DNA from: Rhodanobacter sp.
GTDB lineage: Bacteria > Pseudomonadota > Gammaproteobacteria > Xanthomonadales > Rhodanobacteraceae
Direction of reading: 5' to 3'
NCBI GenBank assembly: GCA_026193555.1
Contig: JAPHUU010000392.1
Span: forward strand, 1-7,490
DNA: 7,490 bases
Positions 1 to 5,186 of the stretch are shown here, piece after piece. Position 1 is the stretch's first letter; the number at the start of each line of letters is the position of its first letter. A program made the translations under genes and the position numbers. Under the pieces are notes generated by a model. The model made no database searches and was not told the origin of the DNA. It saw only the letters and a list, made by a program, of their open reading frames with translations.

Positions 1-96
1 GGAAAGGTCTGGACGGGGCGATTGCTGGTCGACCGTGGTCGGGTCTCTCTGGACGGAAAGGCGCTCGAACCCAGAAACCGGGACGGAGGAAGTTAA
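1..96 (+). CDS. C-terminal end of an unidentified protein (5' truncated by window)
   Basis: Frame 1 is open from the first base to a TAA at 94-96 and would encode the last 31 residues of a protein, beginning GKVWTGRLLVDRGRVSLDGK. I do not recognise the family. The final residues (RDGGS, then stop) are read from a family C repeat half-copy at 79-98, so the end of this reading frame is repeat-derived. The same repeat, in the same frame, ends the small gene at 2847-3116. Without upstream sequence this could be a chance open frame, but its composition (Val, Leu, Gly and Asp alternating with Arg and Lys) looks protein-like. Confidence 0.4.
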   Translation, partial: GKVWTGRLLVDRGRVSLDGKALEPRNRDGGS

Positions 97-98
97 GC
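79..98 (+). repeat. family C repeat, left arm only
   Basis: The segment CGGGACGGAGGAAGTTAAGC closely matches the left arm and loop start of the intact family C palindrome at 614-661 (GGGGACGGAGGGAATTAAG). No matching right arm follows; a family B element begins nine bases further on. This is a half or decayed copy that supplies the stop codon of the frame ending at 96. Confidence 0.65.
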
Positions 99-106
99 GG
101 CCCGGA

Positions 107-170
107 GTCAGGGACAATATCGGGACGCGCCCGTGGCGGGCTGGCCGGGCGTGGCGACCTTGTCCCTGAC
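107..170. repeat. family B REPIN-like inverted repeat with long GC-rich loop
   Basis: GTCAGGGACA at 107-116 and TGTCCCTGAC at 161-170 form a perfect 10-bp inverted repeat around a 44-base GC-rich centre. The bases after the right arm (ACCTGTCCGC, 171-180) also match those after the other B copy at 1961-2025 (ACCTGTTCCGC), so the repeat unit extends past the palindrome. It lies 67 bp beyond the stop codon of the minus-strand gene at 238-477 and could fold as RNA at the end of that transcript. Confidence 0.75.
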
Positions 171-237
171 ACCTGTCCGCGGCCGCCATGTCCGTCGGCA
201 TGACCCTGCTCCGCAGGGCCGCCGGCCCGGTTCCGCT

Positions 238-477
238 TCAGCCGGAGCAGCCGCCGCAACAGATGGTCGGCAATTGAACCACCTGTTCCGGCGCCACGGT
301 CCAGCCGCTTTGGCGCAGCACCTCGATCAGGTCCGTCACCGTCACGTAGGAGGATATCCGCATCACCAGGCCGCTCATGTCGAGATCGACGACCGCGTTC
401 GGATCGACATCGAACATGACGTCCTGGATGACCTCGGGGCCGGGGCACGCCTCGGTGAGCGCGATATGAAATTCCAT
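238..477 (-). CDS. small HMA-fold-like protein with C-terminal CCGGC cysteine cluster
   Basis: This encodes 79 residues. A hydrophobic strand (MEFHIAL) is followed by AVVDLDMSGLVMRIS (about 29-42), a helix TVTDLIEVLRQSG (about 46-58) and a strand WTVAPEQVVQL. That order and the 'VDL...I.S...V.DLI..L...G' pattern resemble the beta-alpha-beta layout of heavy-metal-associated (HMA) domains. The N-terminal CxxC loop of copper chaperones is absent; only Cys11 lies in that region. Instead the protein ends with Cys73, Cys74 and Cys77 in ICCGGCSG, which could bind a metal. I chose the start at 477 because ACGAGG (485-490, minus strand) sits seven bases upstream. An in-frame ATG at 495 adds six residues but has no ribosome binding site. 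The gene stands alone and is flanked by repeat elements on both sides. The HMA assignment is inferred from pattern only, and metal binding is a hypothesis. Confidence 0.75.
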   Translation of the reverse strand: MEFHIALTEACPGPEVIQDVMFDVDPNAVVDLDMSGLVMRISSYVTVTDLIEVLRQSGWTVAPEQVVQLPTICCGGCSG

Positions 478-484
478 CGTCTGG

Positions 485-490
485 CCTCGT
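485..490 (-). promoter_or_regulatory. ribosome binding site ACGAGG deciding the start at 477
   Basis: Read on the minus strand, ACGAGG lies seven bases before the ATG at 477-475, an ideal Shine-Dalgarno distance. It falls inside the extended reading frame that would start at 495, which argues for the shorter protein. Confidence 0.6.
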
Positions 491-556
491 TTCATGCAAT
501 GGGTGGTGGTGTGGCGAGATCGTATGTTCCCCGCGCAGCGCGCTGGCCGTCCTGAT

Positions 557-590
557 CCTGGTCAGGTCACAAGCATGGCGTCAGGGACGG
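557..590 (+). repeat. decayed composite: A-type flank plus left arm of B
   Basis: CCTGGTC (557-563) and then AAGCATGGCGTCAGGGAC (571-588) repeat, with one mismatch in the latter, the segment at 1944-1971 that joins element A to element B. The B right arm is missing; the next element is the family C palindrome at 614. The shared AAGCATGG linker shows that A and B have moved or been copied as one unit. Confidence 0.65.
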
Positions 591-613
591 TTCCGGGGCG
601 GGCGGTCCGGGCT

Positions 614-669
614 AAAGGGGACGGAGGGAATTAAGTCGCCATGATTGCCTCCGTCCCCTTTGGGGGACG
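614..669. repeat. family C inverted repeat, intact, with an alternative third arm
   Basis: AAAGGGGACGGAGG (614-627) and CCTCCGTCCCCTTT (648-661) are perfectly complementary over 14 bp. The pairing extends inward to 18 positions with one mismatch (614-631 / 644-661) around a 12-base loop. The right arm can also pair downstream: CGTCCCC (652-658) with GGGGACG (663-669) across a 4-base loop. The two hairpins share bases and exclude each other. The element sits between the minus-strand gene at 238-477 and the propeller gene at 842. No T-run follows, so it does not look like a classical terminator. Confidence 0.8.
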
Positions 670-826
670 TCATGGCGGCGTGGTGCAAATCCCTTCGCGC
701 GGGCAGCCATGAAGTCGCGGTCTGGCAAACGGCGGGCTGAGGTTAGACTGGCTCGGTTGTGTCGCGCTCGCGCTGCATTGCGAGTGTGCGCCATCGCCGA
801 TGTGCGCGACGGCTTCGTTTTCCAAC

Positions 827-833
827 GATGAGG
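827..833 (+). promoter_or_regulatory. ribosome binding site GATGAGG supporting a TTG start at 842
   Basis: GATGAGG ends eight bases before the TTG at 842. The ATG at 800 in the same frame has no comparable site and would place non-signal-like residues ahead of the hydrophobic leader. The TTG is therefore the better start. Confidence 0.55.
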
Positions 834-841
834 TAGATGCC

Positions 842-1849
842 TTGAAACTCACGCTTGCCGGTTTGCTTTCCTTCGTGCTGCTGAGCGGCGCCGACCTCGC
901 CGCATCGCGTGCCTCGATCAGCCTGGCGATTCCCGGCGGTCACGCCGGCGTGGACCTGGACGACATCGCGTTTGTGCCGGCGCTGGATCGCATCGTGGTG
1001 CCGGCCGGCCAGACCGGGAGCCTGCTGCTGATCGATCCGGCGAACCTGGCGACCTCGGAGATCGGCGGCGTGACGGCGCCTGCGGCGGACGGCCAGATGC
1101 CGCACGACGCGGCGACCACCTCGGTCAGCTACGGTGACGGCTACCTGTTCGCCAGCAACCACGCACCCACCCAGGTGGTGGTGATCGATGCGCGTAGCGG
1201 CAAGGTGGTCAATCGCACCGCGCTGGCCAGCGGGCCGGACTACGTGCGCTATCTGGCATTGGGCAGCGAGGTGTGGGTGACCGAACCGCACGCCAAGCAG
1301 ATTCAGGTGTTCCGTTTCGGCAAGAAGCCGGCGCCCGCGTTGACGGCCGTCGCCACCATCGCCGTGCCCGGCGGGCCCGAGTCGCTGGTGTTCGATCCGG
1401 CGCGGCACCGCGCCTATGCCAACCTGTGGGGCAGCGAGACGGTGGCGATCGACACCCGCAGCCACGCGCTGGTGGCGCACTGGAAGAACAGCTGCACGGG
1501 TTCGCGCGGGCTGGCATTGGACGAGGCGCATGCCCACCTGTTCGTCGGCTGCACGGAGGGCAAGGTGGTGACGCTGGACGTCGCGCACGGCGGCAAGCAG
1601 ATCGCCAGCGCGCCCGCTGGCGAGGGCATCGACATCATCAGCTACAGCCCGGCGCTGCGCCGGCTGTACGTGCCGGCCGGCAAGAGCGCCAACCTCACCG
1701 TGTTCGACGTGGCCGCGGCGGGCAAGCTCACGCCGCTGGGCACCTGGCCGGCTGCGGCGCATTCGCACTGCGTGGCGGATGACGATCACGGCAACGCTTT
1801 CGTGTGCGACCCGCGTGGTGGCAAGGTGCTGGTCTACCGCACGCACTGA
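842..1849 (+). CDS. secreted YncE-family seven-repeat beta-propeller protein
   Basis: This encodes 335 residues from a TTG start. The N-terminus, a lysine then TLAGLLSFVLLSGADLAASRA, is a typical Sec signal peptide, so the protein should be periplasmic or secreted. The mature part shows about seven repeats of the YVTN/YncE type, each a 'hydrophobic-V...G.V.V.D' blade: RIVVPAGQTGSLLLID, YLFASNHAPTQVVVID, EVWVTEPHAKQIQVFR, RAYANLWGSETVAID, HLFVGCTEGKVVTLD, RLYVPAGKSANLTVFD and NAFVCDPRGGKVLVYR. Seven repeats fit a closed seven-bladed propeller. Such proteins usually act in binding or as scaffolds, and no catalytic motif is visible. Four cysteines in the second half could form disulfides. The ligand is unknown. 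The gene is alone, with the A-B repeat unit starting 42 bp after its stop. An in-frame ATG at 800 is the alternative start. Confidence 0.85.
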   Translation: MKLTLAGLLSFVLLSGADLAASRASISLAIPGGHAGVDLDDIAFVPALDRIVVPAGQTGSLLLIDPANLATSEIGGVTAPAADGQMPHDAATTSVSYGDGYLFASNHAPTQVVVIDARSGKVVNRTALASGPDYVRYLALGSEVWVTEPHAKQIQVFRFGKKPAPALTAVATIAVPGGPESLVFDPARHRAYANLWGSETVAIDTRSHALVAHWKNSCTGSRGLALDEAHAHLFVGCTEGKVVTLDVAHGGKQIASAPAGEGIDIISYSPALRRLYVPAGKSANLTVFDVAAAGKLTPLGTWPAAAHSHCVADDDHGNAFVCDPRGGKVLVYRTH

Positions 1850-1891
1850 CGCCGCCGCCACTGCACCCCGAGAAATCACGATGTACTGCAA

Positions 1892-1944
1892 GAACGGGGT
1901 CAGGTTCACTTGATTCAGCCGAGGAAGTGAAGCTGACCCCGTTC
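1892..1944. repeat. family A REP-like inverted repeat, copy 1
   Basis: GAACGGGGTCAGGTTCACTT (1892-1911) pairs with AAGTGAAGCTGACCCCGTTC (1925-1944) over 20 positions with one mismatch, around the 13-base loop GATTCAGCCGAGG. Copy 2 lies in the same orientation at 2711-2773. The longer segment 1891-1953 matches it at 57 of 63 bases, including the whole loop. This copy follows the propeller gene and is joined to a B element by CCTGGTCCAGAAGCATGG. Confidence 0.85.
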
Positions 1945-1960
1945 CTGGTCCAGAAGCATG

Positions 1961-2025
1961 GTGTCAGGGACAATTTGAAAGCCCCACAGTGGGCTGACTG
2001 GTCACGGCGAAATTGTCCCTGACAC
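1961..2025. repeat. family B REPIN-like inverted repeat, intact
   Basis: GTGTCAGGGACAATTT (1961-1976) and AAATTGTCCCTGACAC (2010-2025) form a perfect 16-bp inverted repeat around 33 bases. Inside, AGCCC and GGGCT can form a small inner stem. It directly follows family A copy 1, making a tandem A-B unit of about 135 bp. It ends 38 bp before the start of the hydrolase gene, so transcripts entering that gene from upstream would carry the hairpin in their leader. Confidence 0.85.
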
Positions 2026-2049
2026 CTGTTCCGCATGACACCTTTTCCC

Positions 2050-2055
2050 AAGGAG
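2050..2055 (+). promoter_or_regulatory. ribosome binding site AAGGAG deciding the start at 2064
   Basis: A consensus AAGGAG lies eight bases before the ATG at 2064, directly in front of a signal peptide. It rejects a longer reading frame beginning at a TTG at 2013 inside the B repeat. Confidence 0.8.
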
Positions 2056-2063
2056 AACTACGG

Positions 2064-2750
2064 ATGAAATGGCTATCAGGTATCCTGTTTTTGCTACTTT
2101 CCGGTCATGCGTTCGGCGCATCCATTTTCACATTCGTACCCGGGAAAGTAGACGCTTCTCGCAATTACCTCATATACCTGCATGGCGCAATCATAGAGAG
2201 CAAGGGGCCGGAGCCGATTGATTCACGTTTTGGCGTCTATGATTACCAGGGAGTTTTGGATGCGCTATCAAGCAGGGGCGCAGTAGTTATATCTCAAGCT
2301 CGTCCGCACGGTACGGAGGTCAATGCCTATGCCGGGATCGTGATAGCTCAGATTTATCGACTGCTTGAAGCTGGCGTCCCACAGAGCCATATAGCCGTTG
2401 TTGGCTTTTCGAAAGGTGGCAATATTGCCGTGCATGTCTCCAGTTTTCTTCGTATGAAAGACATTCGCTATGTGTTTCTCGCTGCCTGTTGGCCAAAGCC
2501 GGATGAGCCGCAGCTTCGGCTTAGCGGGCATGTTTTCTCGATCTATGAAACCAGCGACACGATTGCCGGTTTCAGCTGCCGCCCACTGACAGAACACAAG
2601 GATAAGCCGACTTCGTTCAAGGAGATCAAGATTTCAACCGGCTATTCGCACGGCGCGTTTTATCGTCCTCGGAAGCAATGGGTCGAGCCGCTGTTGGACT
2701 ATTTATATGAAGAACAGGGTCAGGTTCATTCGATTCAGCCGAGGAAGTGA
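2064..2750 (+). CDS. secreted alpha/beta-hydrolase-like protein, probable horizontally acquired gene
   Basis: This encodes 228 residues. MKWLSGILFLLLSGHAFGA is a clear signal peptide. YLIYLHG provides the strand-HG oxyanion motif. GFSKGG (residues 114-119) is a GxSxG nucleophile elbow with Ser116. Likely triad partners are Asp165 (or Glu162) in YETSDT and His196 in GYSHGAF, spaced as in small lipases, esterases and dienelactone-hydrolase-like proteins. The substrate is unknown. Base use differs from the neighbours: one 60-base line (2341-2400) counts 50% GC against 83% in a racemase line (3541-3600), and at least five isoleucines use ATA. This suggests transfer. The last 13 codons, up to and including the TGA, lie in family A copy 2, so the tail EQGQVHSIQPRK is repeat-derived and the original C-terminus may have been replaced. 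Confidence 0.85.
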   Translation: MKWLSGILFLLLSGHAFGASIFTFVPGKVDASRNYLIYLHGAIIESKGPEPIDSRFGVYDYQGVLDALSSRGAVVISQARPHGTEVNAYAGIVIAQIYRLLEAGVPQSHIAVVGFSKGGNIAVHVSSFLRMKDIRYVFLAACWPKPDEPQLRLSGHVFSIYETSDTIAGFSCRPLTEHKDKPTSFKEIKISTGYSHGAFYRPRKQWVEPLLDYLYEEQGQVHSIQPRK

Positions 2751-2773
2751 GTCTGACCCCGTTGCTGGTCCAG
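2711..2773. repeat. family A REP-like inverted repeat, copy 2, overlapping the hydrolase 3' end
   Basis: This segment matches 1891-1953 at 57 of 63 bases in the same orientation. The arms (2712-2731 and 2745-2764) have drifted slightly, while the 13-base loop is unchanged. It supplies codons 217-228 and the TGA (2748-2750) of the hydrolase. Copies 1 and 2 are direct repeats about 820 bp apart with the AT-richer hydrolase gene and one B element between them. Confidence 0.85.
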
Positions 2774-2797
2774 GCGGGTAACGACGATGCACGTGCG

Positions 2798-2808
2798 GAA
2801 CGGGGTCA
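2798..2808 (+). repeat. family A fragment (left-arm start)
   Basis: GAACGGGGTCA repeats the first eleven bases of the family A left arm. No right arm follows. It lies 25 bp beyond copy 2, in the leader of the small gene at 2847. Eleven bases could match by chance, but the closeness to copy 2 makes a fragment plausible. Confidence 0.45.
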
Positions 2809-2846
2809 ACCGGGCTATCGTGCCGTCCTGATCACGAAGAAGCGCC

Positions 2847-3116
2847 ATGACGAAAAGCTACGATCCACCGCTGACCACGAACCCGCATGCTCCCCTCTAC
2901 CGCGTCGACAAAGCGATCAAGGCAGCGCAGCAACGGCTGGATGCCGCTATCGACGCGAAGCGGCATCACACCAGCCAGAATCTGGCCCACGAAGTGGTCA
3001 AGGAGGCTCGCGAGGGACTCAAAAAGTCTGAACAGTTGCGTGTGCTCAAGATCAGGGAACTCGCGCGGAAGGCGGCGGAGAGCGAAAACGGGAACCAAGG
3101 GGACGGAGAAATTTAA
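2847..3116 (+). CDS. small helical hypothetical protein with repeat-derived C-terminus
   Basis: This encodes 89 residues and I do not recognise the family. After a Pro/Thr-rich start (MTKSYDPPLTTNPHAPLYRV), about residues 18-82 are rich in Lys, Arg, Glu, Ala and Gln with no proline, and are predicted to be mostly helical or coiled-coil. There is no signal peptide or membrane segment. Upstream, AGAAG (2838-2842) is a weak ribosome binding site. The last residues (QGDGEI) and the TAA come from the degenerate family C repeat at 3097-3132. The gene lies between repeat elements and has no operon partner. An antisense frame covers it but runs into the racemase start and has no recognisable content. 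Confidence 0.6.
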   Translation: MTKSYDPPLTTNPHAPLYRVDKAIKAAQQRLDAAIDAKRHHTSQNLAHEVVKEAREGLKKSEQLRVLKIRELARKAAESENGNQGDGEI

Positions 3117-3132
3117 TACCATCCGGCCCCTT
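3097..3132. repeat. family C inverted repeat, degenerate, overlapping a gene end
   Basis: AAGGGGACGGAG (3097-3108) faces ATCCGGCCCCTT (3121-3132). Ten of twelve positions are complementary, with a 12-base loop, the same loop length as the intact C element at 614-661. Its left half contains the TAA that ends the gene at 2847-3116. Confidence 0.7.
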
Positions 3133-3234
3133 GCGTGGCCTTGAATCGTCTCGCCGCGGTACCGTGTTGCGTCAACTGGCAGCTCAATCCGCAGCTGCCG
3201 TGATCCATCGGGCCAACCTGCCGGAGAACACGCG

Positions 3235-3930
3235 ATGAAAACCATTGGGCTGATCGGCGGCATGAGCTGGGAATCGACGGCGACGTATTACCGCCTGATC
3301 AACCAGGCGGTGAAGGCGCGCCTGGGCGGGCTGCACTCGGCGTCGTTGCTGCTGCACAGTGTGGACTTTGCCGGCATCGAGCAGTTGCAGCGCGCGGGCG
3401 ACTGGGACGCCGCCGGCGCCCAGCTGGCGCAGGCGGCCCGCGGGCTGCAGGCGGCGGGCGCGGGGGCGCTGCTGGTCTGCGCCAACACCATGCACAAGGT
3501 GGCGCCGGCGATCGAGGCCGCGGTGCAGATTCCGCTGCTGCACGTGGTCGACGCCACCGCCGCGGCGGTGCGCCAGGCCGGCGTGCGGCGGGTCGGCCTG
3601 CTCGGCACGCGCTTCACCATGGAGCAGCCGTTCTACGTCGAGCGCCTGCAGCAACAGGGGCTGGACGTGCTGCTGCCGGATGCCGATGACCGCGCGATGG
3701 TGCACCAGGTGATCTACGAGGAGCTTTGCCAGGGCCGCCTGCTTGCCGGCTCGCGTGACGACTACCGCCGCGTGATGGCCGCGCTGGTGGCGCAGGGTGC
3801 CGAGGGCATCATCCTGGGCTGCACCGAGATCGCGTTGCTGGTGGACGCCAGCGATGCCGCGGTGCCGCTGTTCGACACCACCGAGCTGCACGCGCAGGCC
3901 GCGGTGGACTGGGCGCTGGCCGACGCGTAG
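3235..3930 (+). CDS. aspartate/glutamate racemase family protein
   Basis: This encodes 231 residues, the usual length for the family. The opening MKTIGLIGGMSWESTATYY is the hallmark N-terminus of PLP-independent Asp/Glu racemases (RacD/YgeA type). The two catalytic cysteines are present: Cys82 in VCANTMH and Cys196 in LGCTEI, which act as the paired acid and base that remove and return the alpha proton. This favours a working racemase over a hydantoin or maleate family member. It would act in the cytoplasm on aspartate, glutamate or a related amino acid; the exact substrate cannot be read from the sequence. GGAG (3223-3226) lies eight bases before the ATG. It is followed 221 bp later, on the same strand, by the D-glutamate genes dgcN and dgcA, which suggests a shared role in D-amino-acid metabolism, but decayed repeats and a possible promoter in the gap argue against one transcript. 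Confidence 0.9.
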   Translation: MKTIGLIGGMSWESTATYYRLINQAVKARLGGLHSASLLLHSVDFAGIEQLQRAGDWDAAGAQLAQAARGLQAAGAGALLVCANTMHKVAPAIEAAVQIPLLHVVDATAAAVRQAGVRRVGLLGTRFTMEQPFYVERLQQQGLDVLLPDADDRAMVHQVIYEELCQGRLLAGSRDDYRRVMAALVAQGAEGIILGCTEIALLVDASDAAVPLFDTTELHAQAAVDWALADA

Positions 3931-3939
3931 CGGCTGGGT

Positions 3940-3962
3940 AACTGAATCTGACCCGGTTCCTG
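3940..3962 (+). repeat. family A fragment (right arm)
   Basis: This segment matches the family A right arm plus CTG (1925-1947) at 20 of 23 bases. No left arm is visible, because the racemase coding end lies directly upstream. It begins ten bases after the racemase stop. With the B-like fragment at 4049-4064 it keeps the A-then-B order seen at 1892-2034. Confidence 0.6.
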
Positions 3963-4048
3963 AAGCTTCGGGGCCTCGGAAACCATCACTTTGTGCATGG
4001 ATATCTTGTGGGGAAGGTGGTCGGATTCTGGTCACATTCGGCAGCTGA

Positions 4049-4064
4049 CCTGACCCCTGTCCGG
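4049..4064 (+). repeat. family B fragment (right-arm tail)
   Basis: CCTGACCCCTGTCCGG matches the end of the B right arm and its flank at 165-180 (CCTGACACCTGTCCGC) at 14 of 16 bases. It is a decayed remnant just upstream of the probable dgcN promoter. Confidence 0.5.
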
Positions 4065-4070
4065 AGTACG

Positions 4071-4100
4071 TTGTGTGGCAAACGCGGCGTCCCGTAATAT
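4071..4100 (+). promoter_or_regulatory. possible sigma-70-like promoter for dgcNA
   Basis: TTGTGT (4071-4076) and TAATAT (4095-4100) are spaced by 18 bases, in a locally AT-richer patch between a repeat remnant and dgcN. A start near 4107 would give a leader of about 45 bases. Both hexamers are imperfect, so this is a candidate only. Confidence 0.3.
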
Positions 4101-4151
4101 TGCTGAGTGTGTCGCTCTTCCAGCGGCCAGGCCGCGACCCGGGACAGCACC

Positions 4152-5186
4152 ATGCTTGCAGTACTTCGAACGCCCTATTTGTTGTTTCTGGGGGATGTGC
4201 AGATCGCCAGCGATGCCAAGACCGGAGCCGGTATTGCGTACTGGCGTCGGGAGCAATGCTGCGGCCAGTTGCGTTTGCCAGGATGCAAGGCCGACATCGG
4301 CCTGCCCGATCTCGACCTGGAGCAGGCCAGGGAAGCCGGTGCGCAAAGCCTGATCATCGGCGTCGCGGCGATGGGTGGTGCATTCGAGCCACAGTGGATC
4401 GAGACCCTTCGCGAAGCCGCGCGATCGGGACTGGACATCGTCAGCGGCATGCACACGTCGTTGAACGACATTCCCGGGTTGACCGAGCTTGCCGCGGCAC
4501 ATGGGTCACGTCTGATTGATGTACGCGTGCCGCCCCGCGGCCTTCACGTGGCAAACGGTGTCAGGCGATCCGGCCTGCGCTTGCTCACGGTGGGCACCGA
4601 TTGCGCGGTCGGCAAGAAATACACGGCGCTCGCGATGGATCGCGCGCTGCGCCAACGGGGTCGCAAGTCTTCCTTCCGTGCCACCGGACAGACCGGCATC
4701 ATGATTGCCGGCAGCGGCATTCCGATCGACGCGGTGGTGAGCGACTTTGTCGCGGGTGCTGCCGAGGCACTTTCACCGGCAAACGAGCCGGACCACTGGG
4801 ACGTGGTGGAGGGGCAGGGTTCATTGTTCAATCCCTGCTATGCCGGCGTCACCCTCGGCCTCCTGCACGGCACCCAGGCCGATGCTCTGGTGCTGTGTCA
4901 CGACCCGTCGCGCACGGCGATCGAGGGCGTGGAGGGTTACCCGATTCCACCGCTGAACGTCTGCATCGCGCGCTACGTCGAAGCGGCGCGGCTGACGAAT
5001 CCGCGGGTGCGCTGCATCGGCATCGCGGTCAATTCGTCCGGGTTGCCGGCGGGCGATCACGCCAAAAGGCGTGCCGCGATCGAAGCCGAAACCGGCCTGC
5101 CTTGCGTCGATCCCATCCTCGATGGCGTGGATGCCCTGGTCGACGCACTCGATACCGCGTTCGGCCGCGTGTCGTCCCCCGCATGA
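4152..5186 (+). CDS. dgcN: DUF1611 family N-acetyltransferase DgcN (D-glutamate utilisation)
   Basis: This encodes 344 residues. About 1-125 form the DUF1611 N-terminal Rossmann-like part (MLAVLRTPYLLFLGDV; SLIIGVAAMGG; GLDIVSGMH). About 140-340 form a P-loop-like domain with GTDCAVGKKYT (148-158) and later VVEGQGSLFNP, both typical of DUF1611. In the known DgcN-DgcA pathway this enzyme acetylates D-glutamate with acetyl-CoA to N-acetyl-D-glutamate in the cytoplasm. The function here is inferred from family plus the partner gene: the stop overlaps the start of dgcA as ATGA, so the two are translationally coupled. I chose the ATG at 4152, where the conserved N-terminus begins. A GTG at 4107 would add 15 residues without family character. 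The ribosome binding site is weak (GGGA, 4141-4144). No LysR-type regulator of the pathway lies in the window. Confidence 0.85.
   Translation: MLAVLRTPYLLFLGDVQIASDAKTGAGIAYWRREQCCGQLRLPGCKADIGLPDLDLEQAREAGAQSLIIGVAAMGGAFEPQWIETLREAARSGLDIVSGMHTSLNDIPGLTELAAAHGSRLIDVRVPPRGLHVANGVRRSGLRLLTVGTDCAVGKKYTALAMDRALRQRGRKSSFRATGQTGIMIAGSGIPIDAVVSDFVAGAAEALSPANEPDHWDVVEGQGSLFNPCYAGVTLGLLHGTQADALVLCHDPSRTAIEGVEGYPIPPLNVCIARYVEAARLTNPRVRCIGIAVNSSGLPAGDHAKRRAAIEAETGLPCVDPILDGVDALVDALDTAFGRVSSPA

Larger units (their letters stand above)
496..841. other. 346-bp intergenic region between divergent genes
   Basis: This gap separates the minus-strand gene at 238-477 from the plus-strand propeller gene. It holds the decayed A/B segment (557-590) and the intact C palindrome (614-669). 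The stretch 670-826 has no convincing gene or repeat. A TAGACT hexamer at 744-749 could be a -10 element for the propeller gene, but I see no credible -35 at the right distance, so I do not call a promoter. Confidence 0.5.

Noticed and set aside
133..555. Plus-strand frame of 140 codons covering the small minus-strand gene
   Set aside because: The product is Arg/His/Ala-rich without any motif and starts inside a B repeat. The minus strand has a good ribosome binding site and a structured protein pattern.
743..1909. Long minus-strand open frame (388 codons) opposite the propeller gene
   Set aside because: Its product is dominated by Arg, His, Ala and Gly, as expected from the antisense of a GC-rich gene. 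The plus-strand frame has a signal peptide and seven clear propeller repeats.
2013..2063. TTG-initiated N-terminal extension of the hydrolase, reading out of the B repeat
   Set aside because: A consensus AAGGAG and a clean signal peptide place the start at 2064. The extension would bury the signal peptide.
3184..4035. Minus-strand open frame (283 codons) opposite the racemase
   Set aside because: Low-complexity Arg/His/Gln-rich product; the plus strand encodes an intact racemase with both catalytic cysteines.
4601..5182. Upstream extension of dgcA in the same frame, giving a 533-residue protein
   Set aside because: The added part is an out-of-frame reading of dgcN with Arg-rich composition. 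The ATG at 5183 overlapping the dgcN stop is the natural start.
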